A DNA stretch of 64,000 nucleotides from Marinifilum caeruleilacunae (GCF_013141825.1 NZ_RZNH01000014.1:1-64000), one strand, 5' to 3'; shown: positions 9,936 through 18,535, numbered from the stretch's first letter. Notes: a model not told the origin generated them from the sequence alone. A program made the numbers and translations.

Positions 9936-9980
9936 CCGATAGCTATCGGGACGGGAAGCTGATCCCGATAATTATCGGGA
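9936..9980. repeat. Paired REP-like palindromes
   Basis: CCGATAGCTATCGG (9936-9949) and TCCCGATAATTATCGGGA (9963-9980) are perfect palindromes 13 bp apart, sharing the CCGATA/TATCGG arms. A third, imperfect member is at 239-257. All three are intergenic. Confidence 0.7.
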
Positions 9981-10051
9981 GAAGATCACCCGGCCGCACT
10001 TAAGCATTTCAAGAATCAAATTGCAATTTTCAGTTCGCCTTGGGTTTTTTG

Positions 10052-10082
10052 CTTACTTTTTGGGCTTAAGCCAAAAAGTAAG
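10052..10082. repeat. Long intergenic hairpin
   Basis: CTTACTTTTTGG pairs perfectly with CCAAAAAGTAAG around a 7-base loop (GCTTAAG). No T-run follows on the minus strand, where ovoA is transcribed, so it is more likely part of a dispersed repeat than a clean terminator. Confidence 0.55.
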
Positions 10083-10199
10083 AGCCCCTCCGGCTAGAGG
10101 AGAAATAAATAGCATTCAGTGTTTAACTATTTTATTTACGACTGCAACATACGAGTCATAGACTTGCGGCATTTGCTTCGAATTCTTTATAAGATTTAA

Positions 10200-12338
10200 T
10201 TATCTCTTTCTCCAGATGGTCATTTCGGCTACCGTGTGCTGGTACTTGCGCGATGTTTCGCGGATGACAAAAGGCACATCGATTGGATCTTCCAGCAGTT
10301 CAAACTGATCGGACAAGAGATCTTTAAGTCCTTGCAGTGTGGAATAGGGTTCTCCATCTTTTCTGAATCCTCCAATCCATTTTTCTGCTTCGGTAAACTC
10401 TTCCAGCCAGGTGTAAGGCGATGTCAAAACCAGCAATCCATTCCTGTTGATTCGCGTGGAGATATCAGCCAGAAATTTCTTCGGATCGTACAAGCGGTCA
10501 ATCAGGTTGCCTGCAAATACAAGGTCGTAGCCAGTAAAGAGTGCTTTCAGGTTACAAGCATCGGCCTGGAAAAATTCGACTTTCTCGCGGTAGGCATCCA
10601 ATCCAAAATCGCTCAATTTACATTCCTGGTAGGAATTGAGTTGTCCCTCTTCCTGTCGCAGGTAGTTGAGTTTTCCGGTTTCTTTCAGCTCGGTTCCAAT
10701 GCGAATAAAGCGGGCCGAGAAATCGAGACCTGTAACCTGTTTAAAATGCTTTGCCAATTCGAAAGTCATGCGGCCAGTTGCGCATCCTAAATCTAATGCT
10801 TTGCTTTCATCAAAGCCTTTTAAATGCTTCTCTATCAAACCAATACAAGAAAGGGCGTAATTTTCCACCCCAAAGTACTTTTCGCCATACTGAAATTCGC
10901 AATATTGCGATACCAGTTCATCGGTTTCGTAGTAATCCGATTTGATCTCTACCTCCTCGTCCGACTCGATGTACCTAAATCCTGCATGTTGGAAAAAATG
11001 ACGGCGAAATGCGTAACGCGAATCACGAATGGCCAGGTTGCCTGTAGATATCCACGAACCTCCTTTAATCAGGTTGTGCTTGGCATCGAAAGTTGGGGTC
11101 GAAAAATCGTCGTAGAATGGGTGAACTTCAAATCCATCCAATCCGGAAATTGGCATTTCGGTCCACTGCCAGACATTTCCAACTACATCGTAAAATCCGG
11201 CAGATTCGAATCGATCTACAGGACAAGAGGATGCAAAGTGCTCCAGGTTAATATTTCCTGGCGCCTTTTCCCAATCGGGTTGGTCCGGGATGTTTACGCT
11301 ATCGTACAAACGGTAATATTCTGCTTCGCTAGGCATGCGCAATTTTTTCCCGCTTTGCGCGGATTTCCAATTACAAAATGCTTTCGCCTCCAGGTAATTG
11401 ACTTCAACCGGCCAGTTCCAGGGCATGTCTATCTCCTCGCTCACCAGGCGAAGCTTCCAGTTTTCACCATCTTTCAGCCAAAAGAAAGGAAAGCTACACT
11501 TTTTGTATTGTACCCAGTTCCATCCCTCTTCGGTCCACCATTCTGGGTTTTCATAAGCACGATCGTCTACAAAAGCTTTAAACTCTTGATTTGAAACTAA
11601 ATACTTTGAGGCATTAAAAGAATTGATTTCAGTTTTGAAGCTTCCAAATTCGTTGTCCCAACCGTAGAGCGCAGCTTCTCTTTCTTTTCCAATTTTCACC
11701 CTGCCCGATGCTACACTTATCAATTCATTTTCGGGTGCCACGCCACTCTCTTTGCATGTTTCAAAAAGGTCGATATTTTGCACCTGATCGATGGGCAACT
11801 GCCTGATCAGCACCGAGGAAGTCTCGATGTGAATGCGCTGATGCTCAATACCCATGAGCAACACCCAAAATTGAGAATCCCAATCGATGGGCATTTGAAT
11901 GGGCAGTTCCTGAATCAGCTTTTCAATGACTTGCTTTACCTGCTTTCGATATTCCTTTACTTCGACCAGCTTTGGCCAGTCGTAATGCTGTTCGTTCAAA
12001 TCGTCCCAGGACATCTCATCAACACCCACCGCAAACATCGACTCCAGTTTCGGATTGATTCTTTGCTTAAGAATGCCGGCCAATATCAACTTATTGATAA
12101 AGAAAGTTGCAGTATGCCCGATGTAAAAAATCAGTGGGTGACGAAGTGGATCGGCACGCATGTAAAATGCTTCCTCTGTTTTCAGACAATCGTATAAACG
12201 ATCGTCGAGCTCCCAGGTAGACTGGAAGTAGGACAAAATTTCCGCTCTTTTCTCTTCGGGTGTACCCTCATTCAAAATGGGCGATTTGGTATGTAGAATA
12301 TTCTGGTATTCTGCTATTTTTGTTGCATTGTTCATCAT
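10200..12338 (-). CDS. ovoA: 5-histidylcysteine sulfoxide synthase / methyltransferase (ovothiol synthase)
   Basis: OvoA couples histidine and cysteine to 5-histidylcysteine sulfoxide with non-haem iron and O2; its C-terminal domain methylates the product toward ovothiol A. The protein has a DinB-like N-terminal domain with the iron motif H166-x3-H170-x-E172 (HQRIHIE), and an FGE-sulfatase-like middle domain (SNQEFKAF, GNVWQWTE, KGGSW, AFRRHFF, GFRY). A class I SAM methyltransferase domain follows at about residues 475-700 (ALDLGCATGRM). At 712 residues it matches full-length three-domain OvoA. I chose the ATG at 12338; an upstream TTG at 12389 would add 17 unlikely residues. It is third in an operon behind oxyR and a monooxygenase gene, consistent with an antioxidant role. 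Confidence 0.9.
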   Translation of the reverse strand: MMNNATKIAEYQNILHTKSPILNEGTPEEKRAEILSYFQSTWELDDRLYDCLKTEEAFYMRADPLRHPLIFYIGHTATFFINKLILAGILKQRINPKLESMFAVGVDEMSWDDLNEQHYDWPKLVEVKEYRKQVKQVIEKLIQELPIQMPIDWDSQFWVLLMGIEHQRIHIETSSVLIRQLPIDQVQNIDLFETCKESGVAPENELISVASGRVKIGKEREAALYGWDNEFGSFKTEINSFNASKYLVSNQEFKAFVDDRAYENPEWWTEEGWNWVQYKKCSFPFFWLKDGENWKLRLVSEEIDMPWNWPVEVNYLEAKAFCNWKSAQSGKKLRMPSEAEYYRLYDSVNIPDQPDWEKAPGNINLEHFASSCPVDRFESAGFYDVVGNVWQWTEMPISGLDGFEVHPFYDDFSTPTFDAKHNLIKGGSWISTGNLAIRDSRYAFRRHFFQHAGFRYIESDEEVEIKSDYYETDELVSQYCEFQYGEKYFGVENYALSCIGLIEKHLKGFDESKALDLGCATGRMTFELAKHFKQVTGLDFSARFIRIGTELKETGKLNYLRQEEGQLNSYQECKLSDFGLDAYREKVEFFQADACNLKALFTGYDLVFAGNLIDRLYDPKKFLADISTRINRNGLLVLTSPYTWLEEFTEAEKWIGGFRKDGEPYSTLQGLKDLLSDQFELLEDPIDVPFVIRETSRKYQHTVAEMTIWRKR

Positions 12339-12448
12339 TTTCGGTTTCAAAGTTTCATTTGAAGGTAACCAAAAATGCATGCAGAACAAAGCAAAAACAG
12401 CTTCGATCTGGCTTTTAGGAAAGAATTAACATTACCCTAAAGGGCAAC

Positions 12449-12766
12449 TTACTTCTCAAAAAAGTAATCGGAATCTACTTTACAAATACGCACCGCATAT
12501 TTCTTGTACCACTCTTCTTTGCCTCGTTTCTGGGCAATCTGATGTGCCGGGTGTTCTTGCCATTTCTTAATGGCCTCAAGGCTTTCCCAATAGGATACGG
12601 TAATGCCCAATTCATTTCGTGCCGATTCTACACCCAGGAAACCCGGTTGAGTATGAGCCAAATCCATCATGGTATCGGCCATTTCGGCATAACCTTGATC
12701 GCCCTCTTCCCTCAAAGACGAAAATATTACGGCATAATAGGGTGCTTTAATTGTTTTTGCAATCAT
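12449..12766 (-). CDS. Antibiotic biosynthesis monooxygenase-like (ABM) protein
   Basis: A 105-residue protein of the dimeric alpha/beta-barrel ABM type: YYAVIFSS near the N-terminus, LAHTQPGFLGVESAR, and the late motif ISYWESLEAIKKWQEHPAH-like (here VSYWESLEAI). Relatives include small haem-binding or quinol-type monooxygenases and many of unknown substrate. It overlaps the stop of oxyR by 4 bp (ATGA at 12763-12766) and precedes ovoA by 110 bp, so it is probably co-expressed with the peroxide response. No catalytic residue is diagnostic. Confidence 0.8.
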   Translation of the reverse strand: MIAKTIKAPYYAVIFSSLREEGDQGYAEMADTMMDLAHTQPGFLGVESARNELGITVSYWESLEAIKKWQEHPAHQIAQKRGKEEWYKKYAVRICKVDSDYFFEK

Positions 12767-13710
12767 CCTTCAATAAAATTAGTTTTTACGACTTCCTTGC
12801 CTTCCTTATTCAGCATTTGCTTTGGAATACAAGACTGAATGGTTTCCACCACCGATGTCAGCAAGTTTTTTCTCACTTCGCTTTTCAATTGAACCAGGCT
12901 AATCTCCCTCACTTTTTCTATTCCTGACAGCTCCTTCAGCAAGTCCTCCTGATCGGCAGGAATCATTAAAGTAGCCAGTTCGGGAACAAAGGTGAGTCCT
13001 CCCTTGTACTCCACAATCCTGCGAAGTGCATCAATATTGTTGCTTTCATAAATCAGTTCACTTTCATGCTTTCCAGCAATGGAACACATATTGGCCACCT
13101 GGTCCATAAAACAGTTCCCTTCCTTTAGCATCCATACATTTTCAGTATTTATCTTCTCAATCTCAACTTCATCTTGCTCGAAAAGAGCATGTTTTTCGGA
13201 GACATAGAGATAGAATTTCTCATAAAAAATGGGCTTTAATTCCAGCTTACTTTTTATTTGAATGGGGGTTGAAATAATGCCTCCATGTAATTCCCCTTCT
13301 TTCACGCCCTGCAAAACTTCCTCGGTAATCAACTCTTTAACAACAAGTTTAATTTTTGGAAAACGCTTTTTCAGTTCATCGGCAAAAAGTGGAACCAAAT
13401 AAGGCGAAAGCGTAGGTATAATCCCTAAATTCAAGTCACCCTGCACCTCTTCCGAAAGTTCAAGTGCAAAATCTTCCAGGTGTTTCGATTGGGTTACCAA
13501 CAACTGGGCCTTCTCCAAAAACAGTTCTCCATTACTTGTGGTCTCCACCTTTTTTTTGCTGCGATCGAATAGTTTAATGCCCAACTCTTCTTCCAAAGCC
13601 TGTATTTGCAAGCTAACCGCAGGTTGAGATACGCCCATAAACTTTGCCACTCGCCCATAACTGCCCAAATTACCCAGGGCCAGTGCGTATTCAAGTTGTT
13701 TTAAAGTCAT
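12763..13710 (-). CDS. oxyR: OxyR, peroxide-sensing LysR regulator
   Basis: A 315-residue LysR-family regulator with an N-terminal winged HTH (residues 1-60; GSYGRVAKFMGVSQPAVSLQIQALE). The effector domain contains G-N-C200-F-M-D-Q-V-A-N-M-C209, which matches the redox pair C199/C208 of E. coli OxyR in spacing and context, so I assign OxyR rather than a generic LysR. The usual His before the first Cys is Asn here. It heads an operon with an ABM monooxygenase and ovoA. A -7 box TATATTTG lies at 13737-13744, 27 bp upstream. Three TTATAG hexamers (13725, 13756, 13806) in the divergent region toward mtnN may relate to ATAG-type OxyR sites. Confidence 0.85.
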   Translation of the reverse strand: MTLKQLEYALALGNLGSYGRVAKFMGVSQPAVSLQIQALEEELGIKLFDRSKKKVETTSNGELFLEKAQLLVTQSKHLEDFALELSEEVQGDLNLGIIPTLSPYLVPLFADELKKRFPKIKLVVKELITEEVLQGVKEGELHGGIISTPIQIKSKLELKPIFYEKFYLYVSEKHALFEQDEVEIEKINTENVWMLKEGNCFMDQVANMCSIAGKHESELIYESNNIDALRRIVEYKGGLTFVPELATLMIPADQEDLLKELSGIEKVREISLVQLKSEVRKNLLTSVVETIQSCIPKQMLNKEGKEVVKTNFIEG

Positions 13711-13736
13711 GTAATTAGATTTTGTTATAGATAACT

Positions 13737-13744
13737 CAAATATA
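13737..13744 (-). promoter_or_regulatory. -7 box of the oxyR operon
   Basis: TATATTTG on the minus strand fits the Bacteroidota -7 consensus TAnnTTTG, 27 bp before the oxyR ATG. No clear -33 element is visible. TTATAG hexamers flank it at 13725 and 13756. Confidence 0.5.
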
Positions 13745-13840
13745 ATTAAATTCGCTTATAGCTAATGCACTTCCATTTGATTATCTGGAAAGAATACAAA
13801 TAAATTTATAGCTTCCCTCACAAAAAGGCATTTAGTTTTA

Positions 13841-13848
13841 TAACTTTG
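13841..13848 (+). promoter_or_regulatory. -7 box of mtnN-luxS
   Basis: TAACTTTG matches the Bacteroidota -7 consensus and ends 55 bp before the mtnN ATG. A matching -33 element is not obvious. Confidence 0.5.
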
Positions 13849-13903
13849 CACTCACAAAATCAATTTACCAAAACACAGTACGTGTTACTTTATACTATAG
13901 TGA

Positions 13904-14614
13904 ATGAAAATAGGAATTATTGGTGCAATGGAGATCGAAGTGGTAAGACTGAGAGCTTTATTGTCGGATAAAAATGAACAAAAAAAGGGTGGTTTTGTTT
14001 TCTATACCGGGAAACTAAATGGAAATGAGATTGTTTTGTTGCAATCAGGCATTGGCAAGGTTAATGCAGCCATTGGTGCAGCCATTATGATTGACAATTA
14101 CACGCCCGATTTTGTGATTAACACGGGAGCCGCAGGTGGCTTTCCAGGCGATTTAAAAGTAGGCGATATCGTAATTTCTAGCGAATTGATCCATCACGAT
14201 ATGGATTGTACGGTATTTGGATACAAAACAGGCCAGGTTCCTGGCATGCCGGCAAGTTTTAAGGCCGACGAACGCCTGATTGAACTGGCCGATAAATGCA
14301 TTCACAGGCTAAGCGATGTGCAAACCAGGACAGCGAGTATTCTTACTGGCGATCAGTTTATGAACAACCCGGAGGCAACCCAAAAAATTAAAGAGATTTT
14401 CCCGGCTGCCGAAGCTGTAGAAATGGAAGGGGCTGCCATTGCTCAAACCTGTTTCCAGTTTGCAACTCCTTTTGTTGTTATCCGATCTATTTCGGATATT
14501 GCTGGACAAGAGAATGCGGTTGAGTATGAAGAATTTGTAGAAACAGCAGCTGTGAATTCTGCAAATATGGTTGTTGAAATGACAAAAGAATTAGCAAATC
14601 AGATAAAAGAATAA
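13904..14614 (+). CDS. mtnN: 5'-methylthioadenosine/S-adenosylhomocysteine nucleosidase
   Basis: MtnN (Pfs) cleaves adenine from S-adenosylhomocysteine and methylthioadenosine; the former product is the substrate of LuxS. The 236-residue protein has the family start MKIGIIGAMEIEV with catalytic-site E12, the VEMEGAA motif (E173, E175) and SDIAG with catalytic D198, close to E. coli numbering. luxS starts 3 bp after its stop, a standard activated-methyl-cycle operon. Divergent from oxyR-ovoA; OvoA methylation would feed SAH into this pathway. Confidence 0.95.
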   Translation: MKIGIIGAMEIEVVRLRALLSDKNEQKKGGFVFYTGKLNGNEIVLLQSGIGKVNAAIGAAIMIDNYTPDFVINTGAAGGFPGDLKVGDIVISSELIHHDMDCTVFGYKTGQVPGMPASFKADERLIELADKCIHRLSDVQTRTASILTGDQFMNNPEATQKIKEIFPAAEAVEMEGAAIAQTCFQFATPFVVIRSISDIAGQENAVEYEEFVETAAVNSANMVVEMTKELANQIKE

Positions 14615-14617
14615 GAT

Positions 14618-15097
14618 ATGGAAAAGATAGATAGCTTTACGGTAGATCACAATAAATTGAAAAGAGGAATTTACGTATCGAGAAAAGACAAGGTTGGAGC
14701 CGAAGTGGTAACCACTTTCGATATCAGAACCAAACTTGCCAACCAGGAACCTGCAATGGATATTCCTGCCATGCATACCATGGAACACCTTGGTGCTACC
14801 TTCTTAAGAAATCACAAAGAGTGGTCTGAAAAAACCATTTATTTCGGTCCTATGGGATGTAGAACAGGTTTCTATATTATTTTCCATGGCGATTTAAAAT
14901 CGGAAGACATTGTGGAGGTAACCAGAGAAATGTTCGATTTTATGGCTGAATTCGAAGGAGAAATTCCAGGTACCAATAAAATTGAATGTGGAAACTATGT
15001 AAGTCACGATTTAACCGTTGCAAAATGGGAGTCGAACAAGTATCGCAGCGAAGTACTTTCCGATTTAAAAGAAGAGAATTTGAACTACCCTCAATAG
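14618..15097 (+). CDS. luxS: S-ribosylhomocysteine lyase (autoinducer-2 synthase)
   Basis: LuxS converts S-ribosylhomocysteine into homocysteine and the AI-2 precursor DPD. The 159-residue protein has the metal motif H53-T-M-E56-H57, the third ligand C124 (KIECGNY) and the catalytic C81 (GPMGCRTGFY). Its length is typical. It is the second gene of an operon with mtnN and ends at an intrinsic terminator (15118-15146). Whether AI-2 acts as a signal here or is only a by-product of methyl recycling cannot be told from sequence. Confidence 0.96.
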   Translation: MEKIDSFTVDHNKLKRGIYVSRKDKVGAEVVTTFDIRTKLANQEPAMDIPAMHTMEHLGATFLRNHKEWSEKTIYFGPMGCRTGFYIIFHGDLKSEDIVEVTREMFDFMAEFEGEIPGTNKIECGNYVSHDLTVAKWESNKYRSEVLSDLKEENLNYPQ

Positions 15098-15117
15098 ATC
15101 GTTCAAAACGACATGAA

Positions 15118-15146
15118 AGGCTGTCCATTATGCGACAGCCTTTTTT
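15118..15146 (+). terminator. Terminator of mtnN-luxS
   Basis: AGGCTGTC pairs with GACAGCCT around an 8-base loop and is followed by six T. It lies 20 bp after luxS. Confidence 0.9.
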
Positions 15147-15195
15147 ATTGCCTAATTTTCACTAAATTTAGGAAAATTGAGAAGACCTATTGTCT

Positions 15196-15645
15196 ATGAA
15201 AATTTCGGGCTTTCGTTGTATTCTTATTACGGTACTGATATTGCTGATTCCCATTTACGGGAACTGGAGACTATTCCTGCAAGGTGAAAAAGCAGAAGGA
15301 GTTGTGATTAGAATCAGCAAAGACAGCATTAGTGGCATCTACTCTATCTACTCGATTATACGATACGAAGTGGAGGGCGAGCACTATCGCATTAAAGGTC
15401 TCGAAAATGTAGAATATCCAATAGGAAAAAAGTTCACCATCTTGTACCATCCCGATAATCCTCAGGATGCCATTCTGTATAACTTAAAAGGAGTGTACTT
15501 CAACCGAATGACCTCTGTTGCCATTGTGCTTTTTGTACTGTGGGTGGCTTTTTACCTTAGTTTCACTCCAAAAAGCGAAAAGCGTAAATCGGAACAGGAA
15601 CGCTTTAAAACCAATGGTAAATTTTCGCACCACAAACTGAATTAA
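15196..15645 (+). CDS. DUF3592-type membrane protein
   Basis: About 149 residues with a membrane helix at each end (residues 7-26 and about 105-123) and a beta-rich middle resembling DUF3592 domains: EGVVIRISKD, YEVEGEHYRIKG, GKKFTILYHPDNPQDA. The function of this family is unknown. I use the ATG at 15196; a TTG six bases earlier would add two residues. It stands alone between the luxS terminator and a DUF4251 gene. Confidence 0.7.
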   Translation: MKISGFRCILITVLILLIPIYGNWRLFLQGEKAEGVVIRISKDSISGIYSIYSIIRYEVEGEHYRIKGLENVEYPIGKKFTILYHPDNPQDAILYNLKGVYFNRMTSVAIVLFVLWVAFYLSFTPKSEKRKSEQERFKTNGKFSHHKLN

Positions 15646-15781
15646 GCATATCAGCTTGACTCAAATAACTAATTTTCAATCTTTTTAAGATTTCTTGACA
15701 TTTGATTGGCACGCATCTTGCAATTCGATTGTCAACTGCAGTAGTTAAAAATTTAGGGATAGAAAAATTTATCAATTAGTT

Positions 15782-16375
15782 ATGAGAAAAAATACAGTTA
15801 AAATAGTATCAGTTGTCGTATTAGGACTTACAATATCCTTTTCGGCTTTAGCAGATGGCAAAGAATTGACAAAACAGGAAAAAAAGGAATTGAGAAAAGA
15901 GAAGAAGGCCATTCGTAAAGCCGAAAGAGAAATGTACGATAAAGCACTGCACGAGCAGGCTTACCAGGCTTTAAAAGATCTCGATTTTGTTTTGGAAGCA
16001 CATACCGTGCAAGGGAAAAGAGGCAAAACCATTAATGTTTCAGACAATCTGAACTTTATTTCGGTTGAAGAAGATAAAGCAACGCTACAGTTGGCTTTTA
16101 GAGGATATGGCGGACCTAACGGATTAGGAGGCATTACATTGAATGGAAGAATCAGCAATAAAAAATACTCCACCGATAAGCATGGCAATAAATTCCTGAA
16201 ATTTAACGTAATGGGCGCTGCCTTGCATGCCGAAGTGAGAATTGATTTAAATGCTTCGAACAATTATGCAAATGCATATGTTGAGGCTTCGACCAGAAGC
16301 GGTAAAATCCAGTTTCATGGCCGATTGGTTCCCAAAAGCGAAACCAGAACCTATAAAAGTGGTTTCGACATTTAA
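15782..16375 (+). CDS. Exported DUF4251 family protein
   Basis: A 197-residue protein with an N-terminal signal peptide (MRKNTVKIV...SFSALA) and a Lys/Glu-rich helix (KKELRKEKKAIRKAE). The rest is beta-rich and fits DUF4251 (NFISVEEDKATLQLAFRGY, GRISNKK, KFNVMGA). The family is confined mostly to Bacteroidota and lacks a known function. It is monocistronic with a terminator at 16399-16427. Confidence 0.75.
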   Translation: MRKNTVKIVSVVVLGLTISFSALADGKELTKQEKKELRKEKKAIRKAEREMYDKALHEQAYQALKDLDFVLEAHTVQGKRGKTINVSDNLNFISVEEDKATLQLAFRGYGGPNGLGGITLNGRISNKKYSTDKHGNKFLKFNVMGAALHAEVRIDLNASNNYANAYVEASTRSGKIQFHGRLVPKSETRTYKSGFDI

Positions 16376-16398
16376 ATAACAAACACAACATACGCTCA

Positions 16399-16427
16399 CC
16401 GTTCTTTTTCGAAAGAGCGGTTTTTTT
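16399..16427 (+). terminator. Terminator of the DUF4251 gene
   Basis: CCGTTCTTT pairs with AAAGAGCGG (one G-T pair) around a 4-base loop, followed by seven T. Confidence 0.88.
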
Positions 16428-16492
16428 GTGCCTAAAACTCGCTAAGCCCAATTTTCGGTTCTATCTTTGCAAACAGAACAAATTTTTAAAGA

Positions 16493-18466
16493 ATGAATAA
16501 ACCAGAATTATTATTACCCGTTGGGAATCCTGAAATGTTTCATGCTGCCGTAAAAGGTGGAGCCGATGCCGTATACCTTGGACTGCGACAATTTAATGCA
16601 CGTGGAAGAGCATCGAATTTTACAAGCTCACAATTGCTGGCTCTCATTAAAATTGCCAGGAAGAACAACATGAAGGTTTATCTTACTTTAAATACGGTAA
16701 TTAAAAACGAGGAATTGCCCGATTTGCTGGATACCTTAAACCTGGTGCAGAAAATTGGTGTGGATGCCATAATCATTCAGGATTGGGGCGTTTATTACCT
16801 GGTAAAAAAGCATTTCCCGAAAATTACGGTACATGCCAGTACACAAATGGCACATCACAATTCGCTGGGTGCGATCTATTGTAAAGATAAAGATTTCGAG
16901 CGCGTGGTAATGGCCAGGGAATTAACCCTGCCCGAACTGAAAGAGATTCGCAAAAAATCGGATATTGAACTGGAAATCTTTATGCATGGCGCATTGTGCT
17001 ACTCCTTTTCGGGCATGTGTTTGTTCAGCAGCTTTTTAGGTGGTAGTGGCGCCAATCGCGGCCTTTGCGCACAACCTTGCAGAAGATTTTACGAAACCGG
17101 GAAAGAGAAAAGCTATGTATTCAGTTTAAAGGACAACCAGGCCGTTGATGTTTTGCCCGACCTAATGAAAATGGGTGTTGAATCCATTAAAATTGAAGGC
17201 CGTTTGAAACCGGCAGAGTTTGTGTACAATGTTTCGAGGGCCTATCGTAAGGTAATTGATGAGAATGATGTAAAAACGGCCAAAGAGATTTTGGCTTACG
17301 ATATGGGGCGTGAGAAAACTGGTTATTTTCTTGCCGGAAATGTAAACAAAGCCATTACAGAAAATACCAACACAGGAATTTTGATTGGAAGGGTTGAAAA
17401 AAGAACAAAGAACACTGTGATTTTCACCTCTAATCATGAAATTAAAGTTGGAAACAGGGTTCGATTCAAGCAAAAAAACGGAGAACCGCAAAAGGCAGTG
17501 AAGGTGAAAGAGTTTAGAGAACTGAGCAAAGCTTCCTATGAACTCGAAATTGGAAATGTAGTTGCCGAGAAAGGCGACCAGGTGTACCTGGCCGGAATGA
17601 TGCAGGAAAAATTCCCAAACAAATTCCGCGAAGAAGGAAAACCACTAAAAGCCAATCTTCACCGAACGGAGAAAGCAAAAATCTTACACTCACTGGGCAA
17701 AAAGAACATTCCTCAGAAAGAACAGGTTTACGTTCGAATCGATTCTTTGGCTTGGTTGAGAAAAGTTCATTTGAACGAGGTAAACTACCTGATTTTGAAC
17801 CTGAAAAAATCGGAATGGGAAGAGTTGAAGTGGGATGTGCCTTTCCTGCAGAAAAATGCACAAAAAATCATGATTGAATTGCCAAAATTCATCCAGGAGA
17901 AAGATCTTGATTTTTACAAGCAGCTGTGCAAGAAAGCTATGCGAAACGGATATCAGAATTTTATGCTGAGCCACATCTCTCAAAAGTTGCTATTGCCAAA
18001 CAAAGCGCGTGTTTCCTGTAACGAGAATGTGTACCTGTTTAACGATGCCGCAATTGCGCACTTGCGTGATGAAAGAATCAATCTGTACAGCCATCCCCAG
18101 GAAAATGACCTGGAGAATTTGTTAAAAAGCAATGACCGATTCGGAATTGTACCAGTCTACTTCTACCCACAACTGTTTTACTCGCGCATGCCAGTAAAAA
18201 CAGTAAACGATGAATTAATTGACGATATGCAGGGCGAATACAATAAAGAACTTCGCGATGGAATGACCATTGTCTATCCAAAACATCCGGTAACGTGGAT
18301 GCAACAGAAAAATAACCTGTACAAAGAAGGTTTCAGAAGGTTCCTGATCGACCTGAGCAACGAGAAAGTATCCTCGAATACTTTCAAAAGACTGATGAAG
18401 AATTTCCAGCAATCGAAACAGGTACAGCCATCTACGAGTTTTAACCTTAAAAAAGGACTTAAATAA
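16493..18466 (+). CDS. U32 family protein, RlhA-like 23S rRNA hydroxylation factor
   Basis: A 657-residue peptidase U32 family protein. The N-terminal half is the U32 barrel (LLLPVGNPEMFHAAVKGGADAVYLGL; IFMHGALCYSFSGMC) with clustered cysteines in CYSFSGMC and GLCAQPCR that in this family bind an iron-sulfur cluster. The C-terminal half fits the DUF3656-type extension of E. coli RlhA (about 653 residues), which is needed for hydroxylation of C2501 in 23S rRNA. The short tRNA-acting TrhP proteins lack this extension, so RlhA is the nearer match, though not certain. A -7 box TATCTTTG lies at 16462-16469. The inverted repeat at 18467-18535 follows directly. Confidence 0.8.
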   Translation: MNKPELLLPVGNPEMFHAAVKGGADAVYLGLRQFNARGRASNFTSSQLLALIKIARKNNMKVYLTLNTVIKNEELPDLLDTLNLVQKIGVDAIIIQDWGVYYLVKKHFPKITVHASTQMAHHNSLGAIYCKDKDFERVVMARELTLPELKEIRKKSDIELEIFMHGALCYSFSGMCLFSSFLGGSGANRGLCAQPCRRFYETGKEKSYVFSLKDNQAVDVLPDLMKMGVESIKIEGRLKPAEFVYNVSRAYRKVIDENDVKTAKEILAYDMGREKTGYFLAGNVNKAITENTNTGILIGRVEKRTKNTVIFTSNHEIKVGNRVRFKQKNGEPQKAVKVKEFRELSKASYELEIGNVVAEKGDQVYLAGMMQEKFPNKFREEGKPLKANLHRTEKAKILHSLGKKNIPQKEQVYVRIDSLAWLRKVHLNEVNYLILNLKKSEWEELKWDVPFLQKNAQKIMIELPKFIQEKDLDFYKQLCKKAMRNGYQNFMLSHISQKLLLPNKARVSCNENVYLFNDAAIAHLRDERINLYSHPQENDLENLLKSNDRFGIVPVYFYPQLFYSRMPVKTVNDELIDDMQGEYNKELRDGMTIVYPKHPVTWMQQKNNLYKEGFRRFLIDLSNEKVSSNTFKRLMKNFQQSKQVQPSTSFNLKKGLK

Positions 18467-18535
18467 CAATTAGCAATTATCAATGATCAATTAACAATTA
18501 GGAATTGATCATTATTAATTGATAATTGCTAATTG
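18467..18535 (+). repeat. Large AT-rich inverted repeat after the U32 gene
   Basis: CAATTAGCAATTATCAAT (18467-18484) is perfectly complementary to 18518-18535. An inner 8-bp arm pairs 18485-18492 with 18503-18510. It may serve as a terminator, but there is no T-run. It resembles the AATT-rich repeats common between Bacteroidota genes. Confidence 0.7.

Larger units (their letters stand above)
9605..10199. other. Repeat-rich non-coding region
   Basis: A 595-bp spacer without a credible gene. It contains two palindromes (9936-9949 and 9963-9980), a 12-bp-stem hairpin at 10052-10082, and a direct repeat AGTCAYAGACTTGCGGCA at 9842-9859 and 10154-10171. It looks like a mosaic of dispersed intergenic repeats between the convergent-side ends of ovoA and the AI-2E promoter region. 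Confidence 0.6.

Noticed and set aside
8453-15097. AI-2 export system formed by the AI-2E permease and luxS
   Set aside because: The family name is historical, substrates vary, and the genes are on different strands and in different operons 5 kb apart.
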